Shown here in pieces: positions 45,101 through 53,101 of a DNA stretch of 64,000 nt (its first letter is position 1; each line of letters opens with the position of its first letter). The DNA is taken from positions 6,584,744 to 6,648,743 of the forward strand of contig NC_016609.1 in the NCBI RefSeq assembly GCF_000246855.1, written 5' to 3'. Below the pieces are notes generated by a model, which worked only from the letters and a program-made list of their open reading frames with translations, had not been told where the DNA came from and searched no databases. The translations under genes were made by a program, and so were the position numbers. This DNA comes from Niastella koreensis GR20-10 (lineage in GTDB: Bacteria; Bacteroidota; Bacteroidia; Chitinophagales; Chitinophagaceae).

Positions 45101-45644
45101 CCGGATTGGCGCCGGTTATAAAAAAACAATCTGCCAGTTCAATATCATCGTAACAACCGGGCACGCTGTCTTCGCCCAGTGCCATCTTATAGCCAGCCAC
45201 CGCACTGCTCATGCACAGCCGGGAGTTGGTGTCTATATTATTACTTCCTATAAATCCTTTGATGAGTTTATTAATCACATAGTACTCTTCGGTAAGGCAT
45301 TGGCCGGAAACATAAAAAGCAACAGAATCAGGGCCGAACTTATCAATGAAAGTTCTAAATACAGCAGCGGTACGGTCCAGCGCTTCATCCCACGATACAC
45401 GTTGCAGGGGCATATTCTTGTTATAGCGCATTTGCGGGTACAATAAGCGGTCGCTTTTATCATTCACAGTATAGTGCAGATTCATTCCCTTGCTACACAG
45501 CATGCCCCTGTTCACCGGGTGATTCTTATCCCCTTCCACCGTAATGTTCCCCTTCTTGTCTTTATTTACCACTATACCACAACCCACCCCGCAATAGCTG
45601 CAGGTAGTAGTCGCAGAACCGGAATGCTGATTATTCATACTCAT
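42120..45644 (-). CDS. nasA: Assimilatory nitrate reductase catalytic subunit fused to NirB/NasC-like flavoprotein and BFD domain
   Basis: 1174 residues from ATG 45644; upstream in-frame residues derive from repeat DNA, and an ATG two codons later (45638) is also possible. An N-terminal 4Fe-4S site (Cys15, 18, 22 and 50) leads a Mo-bis-MGD domain (to about 690) with the probable Mo ligand in TNSRLCMSSAV and the features GANPAWCHPILWRRIE, LNPGTDITLNHAIG and LTTGRIRDQWHTMSKTG. From about 705 a complete pyridine-nucleotide disulfide-type FAD domain begins (RIVIIGAGAGAFGF; VVIVGGGLLGLELAASL, NAD site; VFAIGEIAEF), ending in a BFD-like 2Fe-2S domain (CSCNN near 1113; TGCGSC). In Klebsiella-type systems NasA and the FAD subunit NasC are separate; here they are one chain. 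Cytoplasmic. Confidence 0.93.
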   Translation of the reverse strand: MSMNNQHSGSATTTCSYCGVGCGIVVNKDKKGNITVEGDKNHPVNRGMLCSKGMNLHYTVNDKSDRLLYPQMRYNKNMPLQRVSWDEALDRTAAVFRTFIDKFGPDSVAFYVSGQCLTEEYYVINKLIKGFIGSNNIDTNSRLCMSSAVAGYKMALGEDSVPGCYDDIELADCFFITGANPAWCHPILWRRIEAHKAANPHVKIIVADPRKTDTCSLADVHLQLNPGTDITLNHAIGRLLIENGDVDLDFVKNHAEGYEQYKKIVFQRTLDEAAAICGIDKALIILAAQHIGNAKGFMSLWTMGLNQSAVGVNKNLSLINLNLITGHIGKPGSGPFSLTGQPNAMGGREVGGLSNMLPAHRDLANPEHRSAIEKFWGGKQLSPKPGLTATEMFDALNEGKLKAIWIICTNPLISLPNVRVAEEGLKKAKFVVVQDMSNKPETLKYADVILPAASWTEKEGTMTNSERRISYLNKIVDAPGEALPDAEIICRFAKKMGYHGFDFENASAIYDEHAQLTEGTNIDISGLNYSVLQNRRSVQWPYPKGETGQGTVRLFTDKTFYTPSTKAVIHPVPDENTSEKPDGDFPFILTTGRIRDQWHTMSKTGKVNKLKQHISQSFLEIHPDDARRLHLKDGDIAVVSSRQGEVRVKAQVSATIKPGVVFIPMHWGKILNSDLNRANNVTSAMVDPISKEPDFKFCAVQVAPYKKPRQRIVIIGAGAGAFGFVKSYREMNKEDELVIFSKENFPFYNRVMLPDYISGTQNWEQLIKMKESEEPGYNIKLYKGVSIEKIDRENKCVVDSTGRTTYYDVLLMATGSRAAMPRNVPSLKGIFTMRSRTDADEFKNHVPSDGHVVIVGGGLLGLELAASLREVGIKVTIIQRISRFLDRQLDPLGSQFLHEEMVDQNCDIYYDDEVQLFYGRTELTGIRLKSGKVIDCNALVFAIGTVPNIELAKETGLHCQRGVIVNERLQTSDPNVFAIGEIAEFEGVLYGITAAAEQQAHVVARYLQGDIASYYKGSLFMNIIKIHGFDLCSIGIPECPNDDYEEIIFLDKAKRYYKKCIIHQDRLVGAILIGDKSEFQEFRELIANKIELNEKRLQLLRSGKKAEPVLGRLVCSCNNVGSENLKNKINEGCTDFKQLCSSTGAGTGCGSCRPEVQRILEETLAGVTSNVLAK

Positions 45645-45755
45645 GCTTTTGAAATGTTGAATATTGAACGCCGAATTTTGAATTCCGAAGTACAAGCCAA
45701 TATTCTCCTTCCCTTCGACATTCGACATTCAATATTTATTATTCTTCGGTTGTTT

Positions 45756-47042
45756 TTAGGCTGCTGCTACTACCGGCTCCAGTTCTTCTTTTGCTGCGCC
45801 CTTACGGAACCGGGTAATAAAGATGATAACTGAAACAACGATCACTATAATACCTATGTACCGGAATGCTTCTATATAAGTAATAGAGTCTGATTTAAAC
45901 AGGAACCCGAAGGCCATACCACCCAGGTTGCCACCTGCGCCTACAATACCGGCTACCAGACCTGCATTTTTTTCATTAATAAATGGAACGATGCCGTAAG
46001 TGGCGCCGTTTGCCATTTTCAGGAACAGGGCAAACAACAACATAGAGGCGATGGCCAGTACCAGGGTGCCGGCCTGTGCAAACACCAGCAGTCCCAAACC
46101 TTCGAGTATTAATACCGAGCCAAGCAACAGGCCTTTGCCGCGCATGCCATACTTGTTGCCTACTTTATCTGAAACTATACCACCCAATGCACGGGCAAAC
46201 AGGTTCATAAACCCAAAGATCCCTGCCCAAAAACCTGCGCTGCTTTGATTCAGTTTAAACGTATCTACAAAGTGCAGAGAGGCTACGTTATCGAAGGTGA
46301 TTTCCATGCCAAAACACATTCCATACGCCATCGCCAAAGCCCATACGCGCCAGTCACCCAACACAGACCAGTCAGTTTTTGATTTTGCACCTGCAGTACG
46401 GCCAATTTCTTTATAATTACCAGCAGGGGTATCTTTTGTGAATTTGTAATACAGGAAGGCCATGATCAGCATCATTACGCCAGGTACAATCATGGCATAA
46501 CGCCAGGCTTCGTGGGGGGTATAACCAAATCCTACAATGGCTGCAAAGATCAGGGGCATAACCATGTTGGTAACACCGCCGCCCAGGTTGCCCCAGCCAC
46601 CAGTAACCGCATTGGCAGTACCTTTAATTTTTGCGGCAAACATCATAGACGTATGAAACTGCGTAATAACAAATGAAGCGCCGATTACCCCAATAGCCAG
46701 GCGGAACAACAGAAAGGTCGTATAATCATGCGCCAGGCCCACCAAAAAAACCGGGACAGAACCCACCAGCAGCAACCGCACAGCAGTGATCCGCGGCCCC
46801 CAGGTATCGCAAAACCGGCCAATTACCAGCCGGGCTATAATGGTTGAAGACACGGAAGCAATAATGATATTCCCGATCTGTGCTTTTGTTAATCCGAGAT
46901 CGACACGAATGGTGGGCATCAGTGGCGCCAGGCCAAACCAGCCAAAAAAGCAAACAAAGAACATCAGCCAGGTAATATGAAACGTTTTCATTTGGATACC
47001 GCTGAGTGAGAATATTTTTAATTTATCGAGTGGTTGGTTCAT
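45756..47042 (-). CDS. narK: Nitrate/nitrite transporter of the major facilitator superfamily
   Basis: 428 residues with about 12 membrane helices. The nitrate-porter signatures are present twice: GGWGNLGGG (about residues 149-157) and GAGGNLGGM (about 369-377). FFVCFFGWFGLAPLMPTIRVDLGLTKAQIG is the typical NarK/NasA-type first helix region, and the conserved Arg is in LLFRLAIGVIGASFV. ATG at 47042; the later ATG at residue 18 (MKTFHITWL) is a possible alternative. It sits between the porin and nitrate reductase genes. Inner-membrane nitrate uptake, possibly with nitrite exchange. Confidence 0.95.
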   Translation of the reverse strand: MNQPLDKLKIFSLSGIQMKTFHITWLMFFVCFFGWFGLAPLMPTIRVDLGLTKAQIGNIIIASVSSTIIARLVIGRFCDTWGPRITAVRLLLVGSVPVFLVGLAHDYTTFLLFRLAIGVIGASFVITQFHTSMMFAAKIKGTANAVTGGWGNLGGGVTNMVMPLIFAAIVGFGYTPHEAWRYAMIVPGVMMLIMAFLYYKFTKDTPAGNYKEIGRTAGAKSKTDWSVLGDWRVWALAMAYGMCFGMEITFDNVASLHFVDTFKLNQSSAGFWAGIFGFMNLFARALGGIVSDKVGNKYGMRGKGLLLGSVLILEGLGLLVFAQAGTLVLAIASMLLFALFLKMANGATYGIVPFINEKNAGLVAGIVGAGGNLGGMAFGFLFKSDSITYIEAFRYIGIIVIVVSVIIFITRFRKGAAKEELEPVVAAA

Positions 47043-47173
47043 ATCTTAAGTTTAATTCTGTTTAAAAATTGCTTTTAAAACTCAAGGGGCAGTTGCAGGT
47101 TACAAGTTTCAGGTTGCCGGTTTCCGGTTTGCCGCAACGCGGATTGCCGATTCACGATTCACGATCTCACTTG
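47043..47173. repeat. Intergenic word repeats between porin and narK
   Basis: 47085-47165 reads gttgcaggttacaagtttc, ggttgccggtttccgg and gattcacgattcacgatc words. No gene or terminator seen. Confidence 0.65.
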
Positions 47174-48721
47174 CTACTGTTTTTTGAAAAAGAAATCTGG
47201 TTTAATGTTAATCATCAGGTACGCCCAGTTGGCATTGTGCCTTGCCTGGTCCATGGTAGCTCTTTTAACATACTCGGTGCTGTTGTTCGCCTTCATGTAT
47301 GAGTACCCAAGCTCCAGGGTGGTGAATTTATTGAGTGAATAATTGGCTATAAAGTCAAACTCGTAGCCTAAATTCTTATCTATATTGGCTTTATCAGGAT
47401 CGCCTGCATTGGCCACATTCTGAGCCAGCATAAAATTGTGCGCATCCAGGCTTACAAAAAAACGGGTGGCCTGGTATTTAACCTTAAAATAAGCATCCTG
47501 CAAACCGCCCACGGGTGAACCTGTTCCTACATAATAGTAATCCATATAGCCCCAGAACCTGTGCGGTGTGCCATATAAGGGATCAAAGCGATGTGTTTCG
47601 GTAGCAGCCGTTGTGGTGCTGTTGCCTGATAAATATTCATAACCAGGACCAAAACTTATTTTACCTGATTGTAATGTGAGTGAGGCGGTGTAATGAGAAG
47701 CATTCAGGTCTTTTCCATCCCGGTCTTTTCCACTTTGAAAATAAGCACCTACCTGGAATGCGTTCTTCAATCCTGTTCCCTTACCAAACGAGCCGTTGAT
47801 GAGTAAACCATAAGTAAGGCGGCTGTTCACGCCTTTTACGTCGTACCTTCTGCCATACACATAACCGGTAGCAGCAGTGCCTGTTGAATCGAGGCGGTAT
47901 TTTGCGAAATCATCTTTAAAGAAAAGTCCGGCGAATTTCACCTGGCCGAACTTGCGGCTTACATACAGCATTTGCATGCTTTTGTATTGCTGGTTCATGC
48001 CATTGGTACTTACATTATTAGCCAGCACGGGCGTACCAGCCTTGCTGCTGGCCGCGCTGATAGCGCCATTAGGCGCCAGGGGTAATAGACCTGCCGGGGT
48101 AGCTACCAGCGTGCCCAGTGAATTGGTAACATAGGGAGGAACGTTGCCGGCGATATAACCGGTTCCGGTATAGCCAAACGCATCGGTGTTTTGGTTAAAT
48201 CCGGCGCCCAGGTCAACCTGCCAGCCATGATGCATTGCTTTTATCAACAATGCATCGTGACGGCGCCCTTGTTGTAACCAGTCTAAATCGCCTAATAACC
48301 GCGTATCGTCATATATTAATGCCTGACGGCCGATTTTAAAAGAAAGATTGTCGATACCTTTTGTTTTTATGGTGGTATCAGCCGCATTCATAAGCGTTAC
48401 TTCTGCCCAGGCTTCATGCACCATCAGTTTGTTTCCATCGGCATTATTGATCGTGGAAGCATCCTGTCCCCACACCCGAACGTCCTGAACAGAGAAATTG
48501 AAGTTTACACGGTCCCACTTGTAGCCAAAGATAAGGCGGGCGCGTTGAGAGGTTAAAAAAGCAGGGTCAGTACCTTTTGCATTGAGAGTGCCATAGCCAT
48601 CACGTACTTCGGTACGCGTGCGCAACTGTCCTGCCAGTGAAAATTGCGCAAAACTGTTAGCAGGCTTTCCCAGTAAATATGCTACTCCGGTTACTGCCAT
48701 GAAAATTAATTTTTTCCTCAT
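47174..48721 (-). CDS. Alginate-export-family outer-membrane porin
   Basis: 515 residues; signal peptide MRKKLIFMAVTGVAYLLGKPANSFA. The mature protein is a predicted large beta barrel of the Alginate_exp family: FSLAGQLRTRTEVRDGYG, SQRARLIFGYKWDRVNFNFSVQDVRVWGQD, FKIGRQALIYDDTRLLGDLDWLQQGRRHDALLIK, and alternating strands to a terminal aromatic-rich strand (WAYLMINIKPDFFF). In this setting it most likely lets nitrate or nitrite cross the outer membrane; alginate itself is unlikely. ATG at 48721. Two 16-bp direct repeats lie upstream (48878-48919). Confidence 0.88.
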   Translation of the reverse strand: MRKKLIFMAVTGVAYLLGKPANSFAQFSLAGQLRTRTEVRDGYGTLNAKGTDPAFLTSQRARLIFGYKWDRVNFNFSVQDVRVWGQDASTINNADGNKLMVHEAWAEVTLMNAADTTIKTKGIDNLSFKIGRQALIYDDTRLLGDLDWLQQGRRHDALLIKAMHHGWQVDLGAGFNQNTDAFGYTGTGYIAGNVPPYVTNSLGTLVATPAGLLPLAPNGAISAASSKAGTPVLANNVSTNGMNQQYKSMQMLYVSRKFGQVKFAGLFFKDDFAKYRLDSTGTAATGYVYGRRYDVKGVNSRLTYGLLINGSFGKGTGLKNAFQVGAYFQSGKDRDGKDLNASHYTASLTLQSGKISFGPGYEYLSGNSTTTAATETHRFDPLYGTPHRFWGYMDYYYVGTGSPVGGLQDAYFKVKYQATRFFVSLDAHNFMLAQNVANAGDPDKANIDKNLGYEFDFIANYSLNKFTTLELGYSYMKANNSTEYVKRATMDQARHNANWAYLMINIKPDFFFKKQ

Positions 48722-48877
48722 ACTTTTGTTTTGGTTTTTTACGATGATGATCCATTCATTTGTCGTGATTTGCTTTTCCCCGGCCAGACTGCCATCTGCC
48801 GGGGTTTTTTAATTGCCTTTATTGTTCTTTGCTTTTAGCATACAGTTAGTTTGGTTACTTAATTTGGTTTACAATAT

Positions 48878-48893
48878 GGCAGGCAATCGTTAA
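48878..48893. promoter_or_regulatory. 16-bp motif upstream of porin, copy 1
   Basis: GGCAGGCAATCGTTAA. Same word with one change at 48904-48919 and a close match upstream of nirB at 52115-52130. About 157 bp upstream of the porin start. Regulator unknown. Confidence 0.55.
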
Positions 48894-48903
48894 ATACTAT
48901 GCA

Positions 48904-48919
48904 GGCAGGCAACCGTTAA
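48904..48919. promoter_or_regulatory. 16-bp motif upstream of porin, copy 2
   Basis: GGCAGGCAACCGTTAA, a direct repeat of copy 1 with a 26-bp start-to-start spacing, about 183 bp upstream of the porin start and 16 bp from the end of nirD. Confidence 0.55.
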
Positions 48920-48934
48920 CCAAAACGTTATTCG

Positions 48935-49285
48935 TTATTCTTCAATTCCTATATATACCAGGTCATTTTCTATTTTTACCGGATAGGTCTTTAAATCGCC
49001 GCAATCATCGCCACTCAAACATTTACCGGTAGCCAATGAGAAGGTTTTTTTGTGAAAGGGACATGCCACTTTGGGTTCGCTGTTTTGTGTTCCTATCATT
49101 CCCCGGCTTATGGCCATTTGCATGCGGTGCGGGCACATATTCTGGGTGGCATACCATTCGCCGCGGCGACTGAAATTGAAGAGCGCAATTTGTTCGTCGT
49201 GATACTTTACACAAACACCTCCGTTTTCAGGCACATCTGTAGTACGGCAGGCTAAAAACCAGGTAAGTACGTTTTCTTGGATCAT
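48935..49285 (-). CDS. nirD: Nitrite reductase small subunit (Rieske)
   Basis: 116 residues. Rieske 2Fe-2S ligands are CPH (Cys51, His53) and CPFH (Cys75, His78), as in NirD and Rieske-type ferredoxins. The N-terminus (TWFLACRTTDVPENGGVCVKYHDEQIALFN) and C-terminus (LKTYPVKIENDLVYIGI) match NirD. Works with NirB in NAD(P)H-dependent reduction of nitrite to ammonium in the cytoplasm. ATG at 49285. Separated from nirB by a 299-bp repeat-rich gap, so it may have its own promoter. Confidence 0.94.
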   Translation of the reverse strand: MIQENVLTWFLACRTTDVPENGGVCVKYHDEQIALFNFSRRGEWYATQNMCPHRMQMAISRGMIGTQNSEPKVACPFHKKTFSLATGKCLSGDDCGDLKTYPVKIENDLVYIGIEE

Positions 49286-49584
49286 AACATGTCATTGTGT
49301 TTATACAAAAGGATTCCCTGTCCGGCTTTCGCCGGAAATCAATTGGCAACCGGCAATTTGCAATTGGCAAGGGTTGCCGAATGTCAAACTGTTTGCCTTG
49401 TTTTGCCTAAAGTAAATGATAAGCAACCGTGGGCATACGTAACCAGTGCCGGTTATACCGGCCGGTCATATAGCAAGTTTGGGTGTGAATGTTTTAGTAT
49501 ATCAGAAGAATGGCGGCCCTTGGCCCTACCAGGTATGAAGCTTTGTTATTATTTGCCAATTGCAAATTGTCTATTACTTATTGG
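49286..49584. other. 299-bp gap between nirB and nirD
   Basis: Contains ttggcaaccggcaatttgc and gcaattggcaagg words (49338-49375), a short hairpin TCCGGCTTTCGCCGGA (49319-49334), and gccaattgcaaattg words near the nirB end (49555-49585). No gene or clear terminator. Such a long spacer inside nirBD is unusual. Confidence 0.6.
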
Positions 49585-52086
49585 CTACTTCCACTCCTTC
49601 GCTTTTTTCTGTTCCCGCATGGGTTCAAACTGAATGGAAGGATCTTTCTCTGCAGGCGCATTTACAAAATGCGAAAAACGTTTCCGGATCTCAGGATTCT
49701 CAACCGCTTCCTTCCATTCGCATTTGTAATTATCTACCAGCAATTGCATTTCTGCCTCCAGCTGTTCAGCTATGCCTAAGCTGTCATTCACTACTACATT
49801 TTTCAGATAATCTATCCCGCCTTCCATTTTATTCAACCACGTAGCAGTACGGGTTAAGGGGTCAGCGGTTTTTATATAGAACATCAAAAAGCGATCGATG
49901 TATTTAATACAGGTTTCTGAATCCAGATCGGTAGCCAGCAATAAGGCGTGTTGTGGTTTTGAACCGCCGTTTCCGCACACATACAGGTTCCAGCCTTTTT
50001 CGGTAGCAATAATGCCAAAGTCTTTGCTTTGCGCTTCGGCACATTCGCGAATACAACCCGATACAGCTGATTTCAATTTATGAGGCGCACGCAGGCCACG
50101 GTATCTCTCCTCGATCCGGATAGCGAAACTAACACTGTCGTGCAAACCAAACCGGCACCAGGTGCTGCCTACGCAGCTTTTTACCGTGCGTAAGGCTTTA
50201 CCATAAGCATGGCCGCTTTCGAAACCTGCCGCGATCAGTTCACTCCAGATTGCAGGCAGATCACTTACGTGTGCACCGAATAGATCGATACGCTGACCGC
50301 CGGTAATTTTTGTATAAAGATTGTATTTCTTAGCTACCTCTCCGATTACGATCAGTTTTTCAGGTGTAATTTCTCCACCGGGAATACGGGGCACTACTGA
50401 ATAGGTACCGCCCTTTTGAATGTTGGCTAAAAAGCGGTCGTTGCTGTCCTGCGCGGTATCGTTTCCTTTAGCCAGGATCATCTCATTCCACAAACTGGCC
50501 AAAATAGAGGCAACAGGAGGTTTACACAATTCGCAGCCATCGCCTGTACCCAGTTTATTCAACACTTCATCAAACGTCATCAGCTTATGCACTTTCACCA
50601 GGTCGTACAATTCCTGACGGCTGTAGTTAAAGTGTTCGCAGATTACATTGCGTACATATTTTCCCTGTGATTTAAGCGTATGGTTAATGAGGTCTTTTAC
50701 CATGGGAACGCAACCACCGCAACCGGTACCTGCTTTGGTACATTTCTTAATAGCGTCCATGGTTTCGTTGCCATCACATACCGCCTTGCAGATATCGCCT
50801 TTTGAAACGCTTTCGCAACTGCAGATCAGCGCATCATCGGGCAGGCTGGTAATACCGGCGCCGCCTTCGCCACCAGAACCGCCGCGGGCGCCAAGGATCA
50901 CATCCTCCGGATTGGGCGGCAATACCACTTTGTTCTTGCTGGTTTGCAGTAACATATTATAGGCTTCCGCATCACCCACCAGGATACCGCCTAATAAATA
51001 TTTTCCGTCGTTTGAAATATTAATGCGTTTGTAAACACCCTTCATGCTGTCTTCCAACACTATGCTTCGGCCTTCGGTATGCGCCACAAACGGATCACCA
51101 AAGCTGGCCACATCAACACCAATCAGTTTCAGCTTGGTGCTCATATCGAACCCGGTGAACGATTTGTCGCCGCCCATCAGGTTGGCAGCTACCACTTCGG
51201 CCATTTCATAACCGGGCGCCACCAAACCGTAGATCATTCCGCCATGCAAAGCACATTCGCCAATGGCAAAGATGAATGGATCGGCGGTTGTTAATTTATC
51301 GTTCACTACTATACCGCCACGGTGCCCGGTTTCCAAACCGGCCAGTTTCGCCAACTCATCGCGTGGTTTAATACCGGCAGAGATCACCAGCATGTCAACA
51401 TCCAGTTTGGTATCGTCCGAGAACTGCATACCATTTATAAACTGATCGCCCAGGATCTCAGACGTATTCTTACTTGTATGAATGGAAAGCCCCAGTGATT
51501 CCAGCTTTGCTTTTAAGATGTTGGAACCGGCTTCGTCAATTTGCCGGGGCATAAGACGGGGAGCAAATTCAATTACGTGGGTATTGGTAACACCCAGGTC
51601 TATCATGGCTTTAGCCGCTTCCAGACCCAGCAAACCGCCACCAATTACTGCACCGGTCTTTGCCTTTTTAGCATAGGCCGTCATCAGTTCCAGGTCCTCG
51701 ATAGTGCGGTAAATAAATACGCCTTCTTTTTCAACGCCGGGGATGGGCGGAACAAAGGCGGCTGAGCCGGTGGCCAGCACCAGGTAATCGTAAGATTCGG
51801 TAATACCGTGGTGAGAACGAACAGTTTTTTGTTCGCGATCTATATAAGAGATGGGATCTCCTAAATACAATTTGATATTTCTTTCGGCATACCAGTCAAG
51901 ACCTGCCATTGTGAGGTCTTCAGCTGTTTTACCAGCAAAGTATTCACTCAAATGAACGCGATCGTAAGCCGGGCGGGTTTCTTCACCAAAAACCACTAAT
52001 TCTATTTGCCCTGATTGGGCTTTGGCTGTTAGCTTTTCACAAAACTTGTATCCAACCATTCCATTGCCGATAACTACTATTTTCAT
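49585..52086 (-). CDS. nirB: NAD(P)H-dependent assimilatory nitrite reductase large subunit
   Basis: 833 residues, standard NirB length. The N-terminal FAD/NAD domain (MKIVVIGNGMVGYKFCEKL; GAVIGGGLLGLEAAKAM; IFAIGECALHGG) covers about 1-400. The BFD-like 2Fe-2S domain (CSCESVSKGDIC near 421; TGCGGC) is followed by a second cysteine pair, DGCELCKP. The nitrite/sulfite reductase ferredoxin half-domain and siroheme/4Fe-4S domain have SCVGSTWCRFG (near 635) and SGCIRECAEAQ (near 673), giving all four cluster cysteines. Cytoplasmic six-electron reduction of nitrite to ammonium. First gene of the minus-strand island; a 16-bp motif shared with the porin region lies at 52115-52130. Confidence 0.97.
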   Translation of the reverse strand: MKIVVIGNGMVGYKFCEKLTAKAQSGQIELVVFGEETRPAYDRVHLSEYFAGKTAEDLTMAGLDWYAERNIKLYLGDPISYIDREQKTVRSHHGITESYDYLVLATGSAAFVPPIPGVEKEGVFIYRTIEDLELMTAYAKKAKTGAVIGGGLLGLEAAKAMIDLGVTNTHVIEFAPRLMPRQIDEAGSNILKAKLESLGLSIHTSKNTSEILGDQFINGMQFSDDTKLDVDMLVISAGIKPRDELAKLAGLETGHRGGIVVNDKLTTADPFIFAIGECALHGGMIYGLVAPGYEMAEVVAANLMGGDKSFTGFDMSTKLKLIGVDVASFGDPFVAHTEGRSIVLEDSMKGVYKRINISNDGKYLLGGILVGDAEAYNMLLQTSKNKVVLPPNPEDVILGARGGSGGEGGAGITSLPDDALICSCESVSKGDICKAVCDGNETMDAIKKCTKAGTGCGGCVPMVKDLINHTLKSQGKYVRNVICEHFNYSRQELYDLVKVHKLMTFDEVLNKLGTGDGCELCKPPVASILASLWNEMILAKGNDTAQDSNDRFLANIQKGGTYSVVPRIPGGEITPEKLIVIGEVAKKYNLYTKITGGQRIDLFGAHVSDLPAIWSELIAAGFESGHAYGKALRTVKSCVGSTWCRFGLHDSVSFAIRIEERYRGLRAPHKLKSAVSGCIRECAEAQSKDFGIIATEKGWNLYVCGNGGSKPQHALLLATDLDSETCIKYIDRFLMFYIKTADPLTRTATWLNKMEGGIDYLKNVVVNDSLGIAEQLEAEMQLLVDNYKCEWKEAVENPEIRKRFSHFVNAPAEKDPSIQFEPMREQKKAKEWK

Positions 52087-52414
52087 AATCTGCGGTTTTA
52101 AGTGTCAGTTAATACGCAGGCAATCGTTTATATTATATAAAATCACATGTAAGAACTAAATGGCAATTCGCTAAAATTTTATCCGTTGTTTTGTGATCTC
52201 TGTAATAAAAATACGTGCTTTTTGTTGTAATTTATACTCGAATTTCAAATATATCTAATATATTTATTTAACTAATGTATAATTATTTAAATTTTTCTCT
52301 CATTTTTGGGGTAGGAACCGGAAAGCATGACTCACACTAGCGACTAATGCGATTTTGCCGACTGGTTTGACCGGAAAAGCATGTATTAAATAATATTACA
52401 TATAAATTTAGCCA
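52087..52414. promoter_or_regulatory. 328-bp divergent control region between nirB and crp-type gene
   Basis: AT-rich region holding promoters of both nirB (minus) and the Crp/Fnr gene (plus). It contains the 16-bp island motif near nirB (52115-52130) and a direct repeat ACCGGAAAGCATG / ACCGGAAAAGCATG (52317-52329 and 52370-52383) ahead of the crp-type gene. No ORF. Confidence 0.7.
52115..52130. promoter_or_regulatory. 16-bp motif upstream of nirB, copy 3
   Basis: CGCAGGCAATCGTTTA, matching the porin-upstream motif GGCAGGCAATCGTTAA at 14 of 16 positions; 29 bp upstream of the nirB start codon. Confidence 0.5.
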
Positions 52415-53101
52415 GTGAAACGAAGTAAACATGGTTGTGATCTGAAGAGTTGCTTTTTATGCAAACTCTGCTCAAAGGAATGGCTTCCGGCGGTGGATGC
52501 GCATCGCCAGAACTTTCATGTAAATAAAGGTGAAGTGCTTTTTACCGAAGGCAGTGAAGTAACCGGTATATACTTTATATATAAAGGTACCTTCAAGGTT
52601 CATAAAAAATGGACAGAGGATAAAGAGCTGATCGTTCGCCTGGCCAGGAATGGCGCCATACTCGGCCATCGTGGTTTGGGTAATGATGTTTTTTATCCCG
52701 TATCGGCCACGGCTCTGGAGCCAAGTGAGGTATGCTTTATAGATATTGGCTTTTTTCAATCGACCCTTAAAGTGAACCCACAGTTCCTGTATGAACTGAT
52801 GATGTTCTTTGCCGGAGAACTGAAGGAGTCTGAAAAAAAGATGCGCAACCTGGCACATATGCCGGTTATTGGCCGGATTGCCCAGGCGTTGTTATCTATT
52901 CAGTCAACCTTTGGTACCACCCCGGAAGGGTTTCTTGATATAAACCTCAGCCGCCAGGACCTGGCCTCCTATACCGGCACTACGTATGAAACCGTATTCA
53001 GGCTCATGAATGAACTGGTGCAGGAAGGCAGCATTACTTTATCGGGCAAGAACATCTGTATAGTGGATGCCGATAAGCTGTTGGCACATATCAATGAATG
53101 A
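52415..53101 (+). CDS. Crp/Fnr-family regulator with N-terminal cysteine cluster
   Basis: 228 residues. The start is GTG at 52415; no in-frame ATG precedes the conserved domain. Cyclic-nucleotide-binding fold at about 30-145 (NKGEVLFTEGSEVTGIYFIYKGTFKVHKK) and C-terminal winged helix (LDINLSRQDLASYTGTTYETVFRLMNEL, about 173-201). The N-terminal segment CDLKSCFLCKLC (Cys8, 13, 16, 19) resembles the iron-sulfur ligand region of FNR, suggesting oxygen or NO sensing. It probably regulates the divergent nirB island. Stop overlaps the cobA start by 4 bp (ATGA), so the two are translationally coupled. Confidence 0.9.
   Translation: MKRSKHGCDLKSCFLCKLCSKEWLPAVDAHRQNFHVNKGEVLFTEGSEVTGIYFIYKGTFKVHKKWTEDKELIVRLARNGAILGHRGLGNDVFYPVSATALEPSEVCFIDIGFFQSTLKVNPQFLYELMMFFAGELKESEKKMRNLAHMPVIGRIAQALLSIQSTFGTTPEGFLDINLSRQDLASYTGTTYETVFRLMNELVQEGSITLSGKNICIVDADKLLAHINE

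Noticed and set aside
45645-45728. 28-residue N-terminal extension of the nitrate reductase
   Set aside because: Derived from ATTCAATATTC-like intergenic words; the 4Fe-4S motif follows the ATG at 45644.
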